Positions 11,281 through 20,990 of a stretch of DNA of 64,000 nucleotides are shown piece after piece. Position numbers and translations under genes: made by a program. A model generated the notes under the pieces. It was not told where the DNA came from. It ran no database searches and worked only from the letters and a program-made list of their open reading frames with translations. This DNA is from Scolanthus callimorphus. Lineage: Eukaryota > Cnidaria > Anthozoa > Actiniaria > Edwardsiidae. The DNA is taken from the NCBI GenBank assembly GCA_033964015.1, contig CM066916.1, positions 28,165,404 through 28,229,403 of the forward strand, written 5' to 3'. Numbering within the stretch: position 1 is the stretch's first letter; each line of letters begins with the position of its first letter.

Positions 11281-11454
11281 TAAAGGGGCACTTACACGCT
11301 AAATTTTGTACAACCTGTCAACAAATAAGTCTAATTCTAACACCAAAAATACATTTACGTTTACCGGAAATAACCAAAATAACAGTCCGGGCTTGTTAAA
11401 TGACTCTTATCTGTTAAATGAATACAAATCTATAGTGTTTTCATCTATTATCAA

Positions 11455-11710
11455 GAGGATGGAATAGTCCAGTTTCAAATTCTTTAATCTACCGCTGAAT
11501 AGGCATGAACGGCGCATAAATACAGTTGGAGCCTCGGTTTGAACCCAAAGTTGCGAATACCAACGAGTCCAAAAAGTTTTGTCTATTGTCTTCATTCAAG
11601 TTTCATCAGTTTTTTCGTTGGTATTCACAACTTTTTCTACTTCAAACCGAGACTCCCACTGCCTCTTCAGCGGTAGATTAGAGAATTCGAAACTGGACCA
11701 ACCTCGTCCC
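11455..11710. mobile_element. palindromic MITE
   Basis: The left end ('agtccagtttcaaattct' then 'aatctaccgctgaa') is matched by an inverted right end ('ttcagcggtagatta' then 'gaattcgaaactgg'). Arms of about 110 bp share a 'gaataccaacga' core. No coding capacity. Confidence 0.75.
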
Positions 11711-11825
11711 CAGGGTCTTCCCGGTCGTTTCTCAAAATGACTGTTAGCTCAGAGAAGACCCTGGGAGGATGAGTAGCGCCTGTAGCGGAAGGGGAAACAT
11801 TGTCTCTGATTGTATGCTCACTATA

Positions 11826-12184
11826 CTACCGAAACAGGTGGACTGTTTATCGGGCTCGACAAAAAACGCTCGTCTCCAGACAAAAACGTTGGCGAGTCTG
11901 ATTGCATTCCTTCGCACGAAATCAATCATGCGTTGTCGCTGCCAAAGAAAATCGTTAAAATTTGGGAAATAGCACACTGATTTGTATTTCTTACCTCATA
12001 AATTAGTATAAAACACGAGCAGATGGCTTTTCTTGTGTTTTCAGTTTGAAAATTTTCCAAATTAAAATATGGAGTTGCACGAATCGCTGACCTCAGTAAA
12101 GAATTCAAACTACACCGTGAATGTTTTCAGTTGGAGACGAATGCTTTTTCTCGAGCCGAATAAACGCTCCACCTGTTTCGGTAG
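11826..12184. mobile_element. TIR element nested in the 11768-14519 element
   Basis: The left end CTACCGAAACAGGTGGACTG is matched by inverted CTACCGAAACAGGTGGAGCG on the right. TATA flanks both sides (11822-11825 and 12185-12188). TIRs remain recognisable for about 60 bp. Short frames inside are on both strands and unremarkable. Confidence 0.8.
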
Positions 12185-12228
12185 TATATGTATAGTGATA
12201 CGTTCAGGCAAGCCTGTGGCCGCGTAGC

Positions 12229-12727
12229 ACTACTTACTTACTTAGGCCCTTTGCCCCCTGCGGAGCATAGGCCATCAACAAGGCTCCTCCATCTGACGCG
12301 ATTCTGGGCCCTCTTTCCAATCTCCGCCCACGCGATTCCATATTCCCTCAGCTCACCTTCCGCGCTCTTTCGCCAGCTGTTCTGGGGGCGTCCTCGCCTC
12401 CTCTTGCCTTGGGGATTCCAGTTGAGCGCTTGGCGTGTGATGTTATTTGCCGGCTTGCGCAAGGTGTGACACACCCATCCCCACTTCCTTCTTCTTATCT
12501 GCTTTTCAATGGGTTCTTCTCATGCCCTTCTCCAGAGCTCCTCATTGGACACTTTATCCTGCCATCTAATCCTAAAGATGCGTCTCAGGCAGTTGTTGAT
12601 AAACGTCTGAATCTTTCTATGGGCCTTCTTGGTTGATCTCCACGTCTCTGCACCATACAGCAGAACCGACTTAACATTTGACGTGAATATCTTCAACTTG
12701 GAATTAACCCTCTCGTGGTCAGAATTT
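12229..12727 (-). pseudogene. LINE reverse transcriptase C-terminus, 5'-truncated
   Basis: Read on the minus strand, this encodes the C-terminal tail of a non-LTR retrotransposon polyprotein. Diagnostic pieces are VLLYGAETWR, FINNCLRRIFRIRW, HTLRKPANNITRQALNWNP and GKRRRGRPQNSWR, ending LVDGLCSAGG and a stop at 12238. An in-frame TGA replaces a Trp codon near 12513, so the copy is dead. A (TTAC)n tract at 12229-12242 is its 3' tail. Only about 165 codons remain; the catalytic RT core is missing. The family is of the apurinic-endonuclease LINE kind; the exact clade is not resolved. Confidence 0.88.
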
Positions 12728-12987
12728 GTTTTTAAATGAATGAATGAATGATGTGTTTATTACTTCCCACTCGAAGATATGAGATATGAATTACTGGGTT
12801 CTGGAAAAGAGGGAAAAATACAAATATGGAAACGTTACTTGGAAAATTTTATAGAAATAAAGTAAAGTCATTGAGTCTATTAGTCTTGGCAACGGTGATC
12901 CTTTGCCGAGAGATACCTGATGCGCAGACTCAAATACATTAAATATAGAGCTAGCTTCAATGTGGCCGCCATATTTGGCGCCTTATG

Positions 12988-13335
12988 TATCAGTCAATTC
13001 CAGCGGTGACCATGCCCCCCTCCCCCCCCCCCCCCCGGGACACCGTGGGGCATTTGCACACCACTGGGTTCCCTGGGGTGGGGAATTTTGAAAATTTTGC
13101 TTTCCCCGGAGTCGGGATTTGTTTTTCTCCAGGGGAGGGGGGTGGGGAATTTGGTTCTCTTTCACAATCTTTTATAGCGCATTAAGTTTTGCGGAACTAC
13201 AACACCAGTTCACTTCCCTGACCAGTTATAACTATCAATTACGATGTCCCAGTTACAGAAAATAACGTCCCCCCCCCGGGACACCGTGGGGCATTTGCAC
13301 ACCACTGGCATGGTCACCGCAGGAATTGACTGATA
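12988..13335. mobile_element. MITE with TATCAGTCAATTCC ends, copy 1
   Basis: Inverted ends are TATCAGTCAATTCCAGCGG and TATCAGTCAATTCCTGCGG (right, inverted). Inside, 'gggacaccgtggggcattt' occurs twice in the same orientation. Related ends lie at 50893 and 52410. G/C runs dominate the interior, and open frames on both strands follow from them. Confidence 0.85.
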
Positions 13336-13461
13336 AAAAAGTCATTGAGTCTATTAGTCTTGGCAACGGTGATCCTTTGCCGAGAGATACCTGATGCGCA
13401 GACTCAAATACATTAAATATAGAGCTAGCTTCAATGTGGCCGCCATATTTAGCGCCTTATG

Positions 13462-13809
13462 TATCAGTCAATTCCAGCGGTGACCATGCCCCCCTCCCCC
13501 CCCCCCCCCCCGGGACACCGTGGGGCATTTGCACACCACTGGGTTCCCTGGGGTGGGGAATTTTGAAAATTTTGCTTTCCCCGGAGTCGGGATTTGTTTT
13601 TCTCCAGGGGAGGGGGGTGGGGAATTTGGTTCTCTTTCACAATCTTTTATAGCGCATTAAGTTTTGCGGAACTACAACACCAGTTCACTTCCCTGACCAG
13701 TTATAACTATCAATTACGATGTCCCAGTTACAGAAAATAACGTCCCCCCCCGGGACACCGTGGGGCATTTGCACACCACTGGCATGGTCACCGCAGGAAT
13801 TGACTGATA
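13462..13809. mobile_element. MITE with TATCAGTCAATTCC ends, copy 2
   Basis: This is the near-identical second copy produced by the 474-bp tandem duplication, not by a separate insertion: its flanks are duplicated too. Confidence 0.85.
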
Positions 13810-14049
13810 AATTATGCATAAAAAAATGATTTTCTCTTTCTCCGCTTACCAGGGATCGCGGCAAGGAACCTGGCCTGCTGCAGATATGGAATGAAATCGC
13901 GGCACAGGCACGGTCACGGCACGGTCACGGCACGGTCACGGTCACGGTCACGACGACGCAGAACTTTGTCGCAGCACTTTTCACAGTCATACGAAATCTG
14001 CTCATTTCACCTCACTGTAAGCCATTTTAGCGCAGGCTTAAAAGACTTA

Positions 14050-14190
14050 GGCCTAGGGCATACGTCGAATTAAAGTCGCGTCGAATACATTTAAAACAAT
14101 AGATAATTTGTTATTTGAAAGTGTAATGAATCGGTATCTTTTGATAGAAATGAAATCGACGCGACCCTAATTCGACGTATGCCCTAGGCC
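14050..14190. mobile_element. Harbinger-type MITE with TTA target duplication
   Basis: A 141-bp element has ends GGCCTAGGGCATACGTCGAA, inverted at the other side, and is flanked by TTA at 14047-14049 and 14191-14193. The related sequence at about 34405-34420 has a single TTA at this point and no insert, an empty-site comparison that fixes the boundaries. A 3-bp TWA duplication is typical of PIF/Harbinger. The element at 63447-63821 has related ends. Confidence 0.88.
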
Positions 14191-16225
14191 TTAGTGGGAT
14201 AAGAGCCTAAAATAAAATGGCGATAGTTTTACATCTGCAAAGCAGAATTCACAGTTATTTCTGTGTAGGCAATCAAACATCTCTGCCCATTTTCGCCCAC
14301 TGGTCCGCTGCAGACGGTTACGCTCAGAAGCTCGTTCTTAATATGGAAGATGTAAAGAGTATACAAAGAGATTATTAATAGCAATGAAAAGTGTGTAACA
14401 ACTTGTAAGCAATCAGCATCGTTTATTACAAATATTGCTCAGTAAGGCTTCATTTTAACGTACAAGAAAAAAAATTAAAAAACAAGATTTACAAACGATT
14501 GTTATCAGCAATAAAAGAACCCCGGGGGGAGGGGGGGACTCCTCAGGGGTGAAGGGGTTCTCCTTGATGCACCCCAAATTTGCTCCGTGATTCGTGAAAA
14601 CAGGAAAATTATTGCCGTGATCCGTGAAATCTCATGGCCTCGTGACCCGTGATTTTGCGAATTTCTCTTACGTGGCTCGTGATTACAGGCCTAAAAGCTT
14701 CGTGAAACGTGAAAGCTGGTCATTAGGGACAGACCATTTGATATTTGATACTTGAAAAATATCGCGCAAACATCTGACCTTGAAAAAATATCGCGCAACC
14801 AAAGCTGGTGATGAAACAAAAATCGAGCAAGCTCATTCTCTCCTGACTGTTTATTCTCTCCTGACGTCCTTATAAATAGATTGTTTTTTGGTCGGCTCGC
14901 GCTGCGCGCTCGCCATCTACAACGTTAAAATGACTTTTTAAAATTGGGTAAATTTACTATCAGCAAACAGTAAATAAAGATTTAGCAAATGTCAGGAAGC
15001 ACAATTGTTAAACACCAAGTTCTCATTTACTCCTGGACTTTTCCCATTCTCTCAACTTACATGCCCAAAATTTGTAGCGCGCTTCGCACGCAAAAAGAGA
15101 ATACTTTGGTGTAGCATTTAGTATAGGAAATCATACGACTCCGAGTTCAATTTGGAATTTATTTGCACGAGTGGGTTTTTCAAAAAGTATCAAAATTGCA
15201 CGAGCCCGTAGGGCGAGTGCATGAATTGAGGTTTTTGAAAAACTCACGAGTGTAAATTAATTCCAAATTGAACGAGAAAGGTCGTATGATTTCGTTTTAA
15301 TAATACACATGGAAAAATTTCCAAGGAGTCTGCTTACAAACTGAACAAGCCGCACGCATTTTTCCTTGATTGAAATCTGGACCAAACTGACAGAATTTGA
15401 GCATGAAAAAAAAACAAAGTTTCCATAATAGCTCTATGTTATCAAAATATTTTAGCATTTCAAAAGAAAATTTGCATTTTGTTAACCATTTTTGCACTTT
15501 GTTACCCTTTTTTGGCACTTTGTTACCTAAAAACCGCACTACTCTCAACCAATCAGAATCCAGAGATTTTTTCATGTGTATTATTACAAACTAAAACATC
15601 ATACTGGGCTATGTTTAATTTTGGAAATTTCTATTATATTTCTTCCGTGACTCTATTTCTTCAGTGTGATTTTCAAAATCACAGTCACGCATCTCCAGAA
15701 ACATTCAAGCAAGACTCGGTACTGTTGCGAATATCTTCATAGTAGCGGATATACCAAAACACCCCGAACTGATATGGATGCTATGAGCAAACCAATTGCG
15801 CGAAATGATAAAATAACAGCCAACAGGAGAGCTTGAAATCGTACATTATTGAATTATGATCAATTTTCGTTTTGATGGCGAAATAATTTAAGTGATACCT
15901 CGAACCATCTAAGGCTGCATTCATTATGTATACTACAGGGGGGGGGGGGGCAGAGGATTTTGAGGGGGGATCTCAAAATTTAGCAACTGGAAAAGGGGGG
16001 ATGTCAAGTTTTTTTCATAACATTAAGGGGGGATGCATATTTTTGTTGAGGTATTATATATATTTTAAACACCGAGTTTGAACCTCCTGAAGAAATATCA
16101 CTTGCACTACTATTCTCGTGTATTTACCCTCTTTCAACTGATATGTTGAAAATAGCTGCACGCTTCGCGCGCCTGAAGACTTATGGCTATGTGCACAGAG
16201 TTGGTTCCCAATTGCGTTACACGAA

Positions 16226-17279
16226 GAAAACGCACCGCTAGCGGTGCGTTTTGCGATGCCTTTTAGCGGTGCGTTTTGCGATGCCTTTTAGCGGTGCGTT
16301 TTGCGATGCCTGCGTTATGCGATGCCTTTTAGCGGTGCGTTTTGCGATGCCTTTTAGCGGTGCGTTTTGCGATGCCTTTTAGCGGTGCGTTTTGCGATGC
16401 CTTTTAGCGGTGCGTTTTGCGATGCCTTTTAGCGGTGCGTTATGCGATGCCTTTTAGCGGTGCGTTTTGCGATGCCTTTTAGCGGTGCTGGTACTTGGTC
16501 TTGTTCTTTTTATTGTTCTCGCAATGTCAACACGTTCAGAATACCGTCTTTACTTACTGGATGAGTTGCAATATATAAAGACTGCTTCAGCAAAATTGGA
16601 GGAGAAGGTGCAGAACGTGGCCAGGGTTCTCCCGTTTGTAAAATCGAGGATGGGCCAGAAGGACATAAAAATGTTCTGCGGATTTGTATACTCGCCATGA
16701 TGCCCTCTGTTCTTCCGTCGATTTCGAACTAGGACCCTGTTTCTTTTGTTCTCGAGATTTTTTTTTCGCTAAGATGTCTTCCCGTTTACGGTCGTAATAG
16801 CGCCTATTTCTTTCCGACTTTTGCTTGAGGCTTCGTTGTTTTGATTTCAACAGGCGTTCTGCACCAGTTTGAACATAATTGAGCAGTTAATTCGGTTAAA
16901 AATATACTAATGAAGAGACAAGGTGAGGACGACGATAAAATCTATTGCTAGAGATCGTATTCCAAACACAACTCTAAAACGCACCGCTACAAGGCATCGC
17001 AAAACGCACCGCTAAATGGCATCGCAAAACGCACCGCTAAAAGGCACCGCTAAATGGCATCGCAAAACGCACCGCTAAAAGGCATCGCAAAACGCACCGC
17101 TAAATGGCATCGCAAAACGCATCGCTCGCTAAAAGGCATCGCAAAACGCACCGCTAAAAGGCATCGCAAAACGCACCGCTAAAAGGCATCGCAAAACGCA
17201 CCGCTAAAAGGCATCGCAAAATGCAACGTGAAAAGGCATCGCAAAACGCACCGCGAAAAGGCATCGCAAAACGCACCGG
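16226..17279. mobile_element. foldback element with arms made of a 25-bp tandem repeat
   Basis: The left arm (16226-16488) is about ten copies of 'ttttagcggtgcgttttgcgatgcc'-type 25-bp units, for example GCGGTGCGTTTTGCGATGCC. The right arm (16976-17279) is about twelve copies of the inverted unit (GGCATCGCAAAACGCACCGC). The centre is about 490 bp of unique sequence with reading frames on both strands. Long inverted terminal repeats built from short tandem units resemble Drosophila FB-type foldback elements in architecture; common origin is not implied. Confidence 0.9.
16587..16850 (-). CDS. hypothetical basic protein inside the foldback element
   Basis: An 87-codon frame fills the centre of the foldback element. 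Its N-terminal third is strongly basic and polar (SERNRRYYDRKREDILAKKK), unlike chance translation of the local AT-rich DNA and reminiscent of lysine/arginine-rich helices seen in some mobile-element proteins. The C-terminal part shows nothing recognisable. A plus-strand frame (16467-16700) with a hydrophobic start overlaps it. I cannot name a function, and chance remains possible. Confidence 0.3.
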   Translation of the reverse strand: MKSKQRSLKQKSERNRRYYDRKREDILAKKKSREQKKQGPSSKSTEEQRASWRVYKSAEHFYVLLAHPRFYKRENPGHVLHLLLQFC

Positions 17280-18329
17280 ACTAGGGTAAAATTGTAAGAG
17301 ACGTTTGGAAACTTGTTGAGACGCTAGTGGATTTGTATTTCGAGTGAAAAAACTAAAGACGTTTCAAAAACATAATTCACAGCAGGTTAAAGTATACTTA
17401 ATGTGCATCATGTTGACAAAGAGGCAGTCGTTTTAACCAGCAAATACACACTTTTTTTAGCAATATCATTTTTTGTGTACATCTACCGGAAGTACAATCC
17501 TGACATTGTTCAGACGCTAAATTTGATATATTTTTATGTGGAAGTTGATAATAAAATAGATAATAAATTATTGTATGACAATCTATAGCTCATGTGCATC
17601 TGATTTCATGTTTTTGTTTTTCAAAACGGAACTTAGATCATTCTATAATCTATATTAATTGAATTTAGATACGGAAAATGTTACGCACGGTTTTCAATTT
17701 TCGTGACTTTATTGATATTTTTTCCGTAGTAATTTTGTAAGATCTTTGAGTTTATTGCTACGTCCTCATGCTTTGGCAGTACCTTTATTGGTATGTCAAT
17801 TATGAAAACATAATATTGTTGCGATCAATTAATTTTTGATGAAAAACGCTTATTTTTGGTGCCGTTTGAAATTGGTCACCAACATCGCGCACGTCGCCTT
17901 ATAAACTTAAAAAATTGTAAAAGGCCTTCTTGTTTTACCACAATTCCTCGAGGTCCTCTTCAGTGACTTTTGTCTGGCAGACAAAAACAAAAATCATCGA
18001 GCAGCAAAACTGGACGCGAAAAAAAATATCGAGCCAAAAACAAATTAGGCATCCTCCCCATCAAATATGATCAAAATGGACCGTCCCAAATATTAACCTT
18101 TACCTGCGCCATTTCAGTAAACGCGACCTTGGACACCACTCTTCTCTTGTTTTGGCGTCACTGTTCTGCTTTTCCACTTTTATCGCTATATTTACTTGAA
18201 ACACAACTTGCATAATCTTTTTTAAAATTTACTTCCGTGATTCGCGAAAAGCGTTTTCATAACTCCTTGATCCGTGAAATAACGAAAAATCGGTCCGTGA
18301 TTCGTGATCACTACCCCCCCTTCATCCCC

Positions 18330-18695
18330 TGACTCCTATATTTTTTGGTCGGGGATGAACGTCGGAAATTTTCAGTTTTATCCCTAAAAGATACCAAACA
18401 TGGCGTGGCTCAAATAATTTGTTACCCTAAAAACCGTAAAAGATGAGGTCATCTTTTTCACAGGTAACAGGTAAAAGACACCAATCAAGAAATCGGTTTT
18501 TGACTAAAATGCTGCCTTTAATGTTGTCTAATTTATCATCTGCTCAATCTGTCTTTCTTGCACGGTTTTTAGAAGCACCATTATGAGACAAAACAATTTG
18601 GACACGTATTTCGGCCCTAAAAGATACAAATCTCCCTAAAATTTATTGAAGATCACGATCACCCCAAAAAGAGACCAAACCCCATCCCCCGCGAT
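18330..18695 (+). repeat. dispersed repeat, GGGGGACTCC...CCCTAAAAG family, copy 1
   Basis: Landmarks are 'tattttttggtcgggg', 'tatccctaaaagatacc', 'aaacatggcgtggctcaa' and 'tttcggccctaaaagata'. The same order appears inverted at 61955-62396, partially at 24705-25035 and as an end fragment at 63036-63105. Repeated CCCTAAAAG units are internal. Non-coding; probably a non-autonomous DNA transposon. Confidence 0.75.
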
Positions 18696-18717
18696 AAGAA
18701 CATAGTAGTTCACGCTC

Positions 18718-18798
18718 TCATGGTTTTATTATAGTGTAGACAGTCATCTTGTTCGGTTATTGGAATCAGCAAAACATCACCCACAATGTTTGCAATTC
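18718..18798 (-). pseudogene. relic zinc finger downstream of ZNF-2
   Basis: The minus strand reads C-K-H-C-G-stop-C-F-A-D-S-N, which matches the first finger of ZNF-2 (CKHCGICFADSN) except for a TGA. The linker region is also recognisable but decayed. It lies about 390 bp beyond the ZNF-2 stop, partly separated from it by a MITE. Confidence 0.8.
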
Positions 18799-18822
18799 TA
18801 AGTCTTAATTTTTGCATGTTTA

Positions 18823-19063
18823 GAGCGGATTTCAGATGACCGTCGTGTTTGCAATTGGTTTGCTTTCTCATTGGCTGCTCATTTCTATCAACCAATCAAA
18901 TTGCGAACTAATTACAAGCAAGGAATTACTAGCCAATTGGTTCGGCTCCTGATTGGCTGGGCTGGAAACCATTCAGCAGTAAGTTGTAATTACTCTTGTT
19001 TCTGATTGGCTAGTGATTGCACAATTGCGTTTACTTTCACGATGGTCATCTGAAATCTGCTCA
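18823..19063. mobile_element. MITE with GCGGATTTCAGATGACC ends
   Basis: The left end GAGCGGATTTCAGATGACC is matched by inverted GAGCAGATTTCAGATGACC on the right. The interior has several copies of 'attggct'. It sits between ZNF-2 and its relic finger. Confidence 0.8.
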
Positions 19064-19186
19064 TCTTTGTGGTTAGCTAAACTACCAGCTAGAGTTAAAG
19101 ATCAATGCCTGCATTAATGTATTCACATTATCCCTGTATGTGTACTGCTACTGAAATCAACAAAACATTTGTCACAATATTTCCAT

Positions 19187-20185
19187 TCATACATGTGGCG
19201 TCATTGCTGTGTGTGTGCTTTCATGTTTAGCTAGGTCACCAGAACGACCAAAGCATTTACCACACTGTTTACATTCATGTGGCTTAACTCCCGCGTGTAT
19301 ACGCTCATGTTTAGCTAGGGCACCAGAACAACTAAAGCATTTACTACAATGTTTACATTCATATGGCTTGATTCCAGTGTGTACACGTTCATGTCTTGCA
19401 AGGTTACCAGAACGACTAAAGCATTTTCCACAATGTTTGCATTCGTATGGCTTTATTCCTGTGTGTGTACGTTCATGTTCTGCTAGATCACCAGAACGAC
19501 GAAAGAATTTTCCACAATGTTTGCATTCATGTGCCTTTATTCCGGTGTGTATGCCTTCGTGTGCTGCTAGGTTACTAGACCGACTAAAGTATTTACCACA
19601 CTGTTTGCATTCATATGGCTTTATTCTTGTATGTATACGTTCATGTCGGGCTAGGTCACTAGGCCATCTAAAGCATTTTCCACACTGTTTGCATTCATAT
19701 GGCTTTGTTCCTGCATGTATACGCTCACGTGTCGTTAAATTACTCACTAGATTAAAGCACTTACTGCACTGTTTGCATTCATAAGGCTTTATTCCTGCAT
19801 GTATACGTTCATCTTTTGACTGGTGATTGGAATCAGCAAAACATATGCCACAATGTTTGCATTCATATGGCTTGAACCTTGACTGTAGTTGTGCTTCATC
19901 ACCTTTTTTACTCAAATCTTTCAAGCCATGGCCATCATCCCTTTCCGTTTCCTCAGACCTTTTCTGATCTTTATTCACTTGACCATTCACAAATTCGCTC
20001 AGTACAAATGTTGACTGTTCCTCAAGACCGACTTCAAAATCTTGCATTGTTTTGGAGATATCCTGTTCTTCACATTCAATCCTTTCCTTCTTTATCATGT
20101 GTTGAAGCTCACCACCAGTGTCCATAGTGTTCTCTTGACTTTCTTTGTGCTCACTTTCAGATGAAACTTTAGTTGTGATCTTTAC
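19187..20185 (-). CDS. C2H2 zinc-finger protein ZNF-2, last exon (8 fingers)
   Basis: A paralog of ZNF-1, reading from MDTGGELQHMIKKERIECEE (start 20125) to TPHV and a stop at 19187. The N-terminal module is about 90 residues, then eight finger units follow. In the first two the first zinc-binding His is replaced (SKDERIH and TTRERIH), so only six look able to bind zinc normally. The frame stays open upstream of the methionine to a CTTAG acceptor at 20186, as in ZNF-1 and ZNF-4, so an upstream coding exon is likely. A decayed finger continues beyond the stop (19140-19190: KYCDKCFVDF), suggesting a frameshift shortened the array. Confidence 0.87.
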   Translation of the reverse strand, partial: VKITTKVSSESEHKESQENTMDTGGELQHMIKKERIECEEQDISKTMQDFEVGLEEQSTFVLSEFVNGQVNKDQKRSEETERDDGHGLKDLSKKGDEAQLQSRFKPYECKHCGICFADSNHQSKDERIHAGIKPYECKQCSKCFNLVSNLTTRERIHAGTKPYECKQCGKCFRWPSDLARHERIHTRIKPYECKQCGKYFSRSSNLAAHEGIHTGIKAHECKHCGKFFRRSGDLAEHERTHTGIKPYECKHCGKCFSRSGNLARHERVHTGIKPYECKHCSKCFSCSGALAKHERIHAGVKPHECKQCGKCFGRSGDLAKHESTHTAMTPHV

Positions 20186-20713
20186 CTAAGAACAAGAGAA
20201 CAAACTATAAGCAAAAGTCAACTGTGATGAACAAGGACGCAGCAACGAATGCCCAGTTTATGTAGTGAGTTATTAGATTTTAATCCCATTGAGGTCCTGA
20301 AACTTCAAGCCCAGGGCTGTCGCTCACCTCATTTCAATATTTGAGAACGTATTTTTTTTTCCTTTTCATGTCCTTTTCATGGACTTTAAGAGGAATTGTT
20401 TTTAGGACTTTGAGCAACGCCCAGCAAAAAAAGCAGGTTCCACAGAAGTATATATTTAATTGAATTGAATATCTTTTAGTAGATTTCAATGTGTGTAGCA
20501 ACTTGTTTAGGCTACAAAGAAGCAATGTGATTCGTAAAGAGTAAACAATGAACGCCCAGTTTATGCTACTGGCGTATATATATCTTATTAGACATTTTGA
20601 TGTACAATATCGCTGGATATTTTTTCGAGTCTGGAGTATTTTGTCGAGCCCGTCTTCAGGCGAGACAAAATACAAAGAGGAGAAAAAATGTTCAGAGATA
20701 TTGTACATTAAAA
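20186..20713 (-). other. probable intron of ZNF-2 with duplicated conserved block
   Basis: The block 'cccattgaggtcctg' (about 20285) is shared with the upstream regions of the other zinc-finger genes. 'cgcccagtttatgctactgg' at about 20549 and 'ttgaggtcctggaaactcc' at about 21028 are further partial copies. No exon is identified. The fragments 20590-20690 and 20838-20990 are inverted relative to each other ('tgtacaatatcgc'). Confidence 0.5.
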
Positions 20714-20836
20714 TGTGTGTTTCCAAAAAATATCCATACCCCCCTATGAAAGGGACTGGAAATTCCAGAGGGGTGGGGGGATCATTTCTCAACACCCTTC
20801 CGTGGGAGGGGTATGGATATTTTTTGGAAACACACA
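20714..20836. mobile_element. short palindromic MITE
   Basis: The left end TGTGTGTTTCCAAAAAATAT is matched inverted on the right, with 'atccatacccc' in each arm and a short centre. It is embedded in a larger imperfect inverted repeat (20590-20990). A related end lies at about 9150. Confidence 0.85.
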
Positions 20837-20990
20837 ATGTCTAATAAGTTGTTTATTATCCGACATTTATTTTCTGCTGTTTTGAATTGAGAATGGAGGA
20901 ACTTAGTGAAAATAGTTTGGAAGTGTACAATATCGCGGGATATTTGTACTGGCCCTAGTCTCACTCACTCCTGCGATATTTGTTCTCCTC

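Larger units (their letters stand above)
12867..13814. repeat. 474-bp tandem segmental duplication carrying a MITE
   Basis: The segment from 'gtcattgagtctattagtct' at 12867 to about 13340 is repeated from 13341 to about 13814, with almost no differences (one is 'atatttggc' versus 'atatttagc'). Homopolymer C runs appear preserved. It must be recent. It contains a complete MITE (next two entries), so flanking DNA was copied along with the element. Confidence 0.92.
11768..14519 (+). mobile_element. interrupted copy of the 34.1-36.3 kb element
   Basis: Pieces of one element are spread across this interval in order: 'ggaaggggaaacattgtctc' (11785), 'gttcaggcaagc..gtggccgcgtagca' (12200-12229), 'tttctctttctccgct' to the CGGCACGGTCACGG run (13830-13950), and 'aagccattttagcgc' to 'atcagcaataaaagaac' (14020-14519). 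They match 34110-34480 and 36150-36330. The gaps are filled by a TIR element (11826-12184), a LINE tail and a duplicated MITE (12229-13815), and a Harbinger-type MITE (14050-14190). This copy lacks the inverted CRE/E-box domain of the longer relative. Confidence 0.7.
14575..18330. mobile_element. inverted flanks rich in TCCGTGATTCGTGAAA around a 3.7-kb interior
   Basis: The left flank (about 14575-14730) repeats variants of 'tccgtgattcgtgaaa' and the right flank (about 18230-18330) carries the same motif with neighbours such as 'gatccgtgaaataac'. Seen from each end inwards the order is similar. This may be one large transposon with repetitive ends, and it encloses the foldback element at 16226-17279. 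Boundaries are uncertain because the outer edges merge with the GGGGGACTCC/CCCTAAAAG repeat family. Confidence 0.5.

Noticed and set aside
12985..13185. Proline/glycine-rich short proteins in the duplicated MITE
   Set aside because: They are translations of C and G runs in a transposon, repeated in the tandem copy and on both strands.
16226..17279. Possible CRISPR or coding repeat in the 25-bp array
   Set aside because: Units are contiguous, present in both orientations and part of a foldback element.
19209..19784. 191-codon plus-strand frame, and similar frames antisense to the other zinc-finger exons
   Set aside because: These are antisense shadows of the finger repeat (recurring CLHSYGFIPVCIRSC-like text), which arise because the fingers are periodic.
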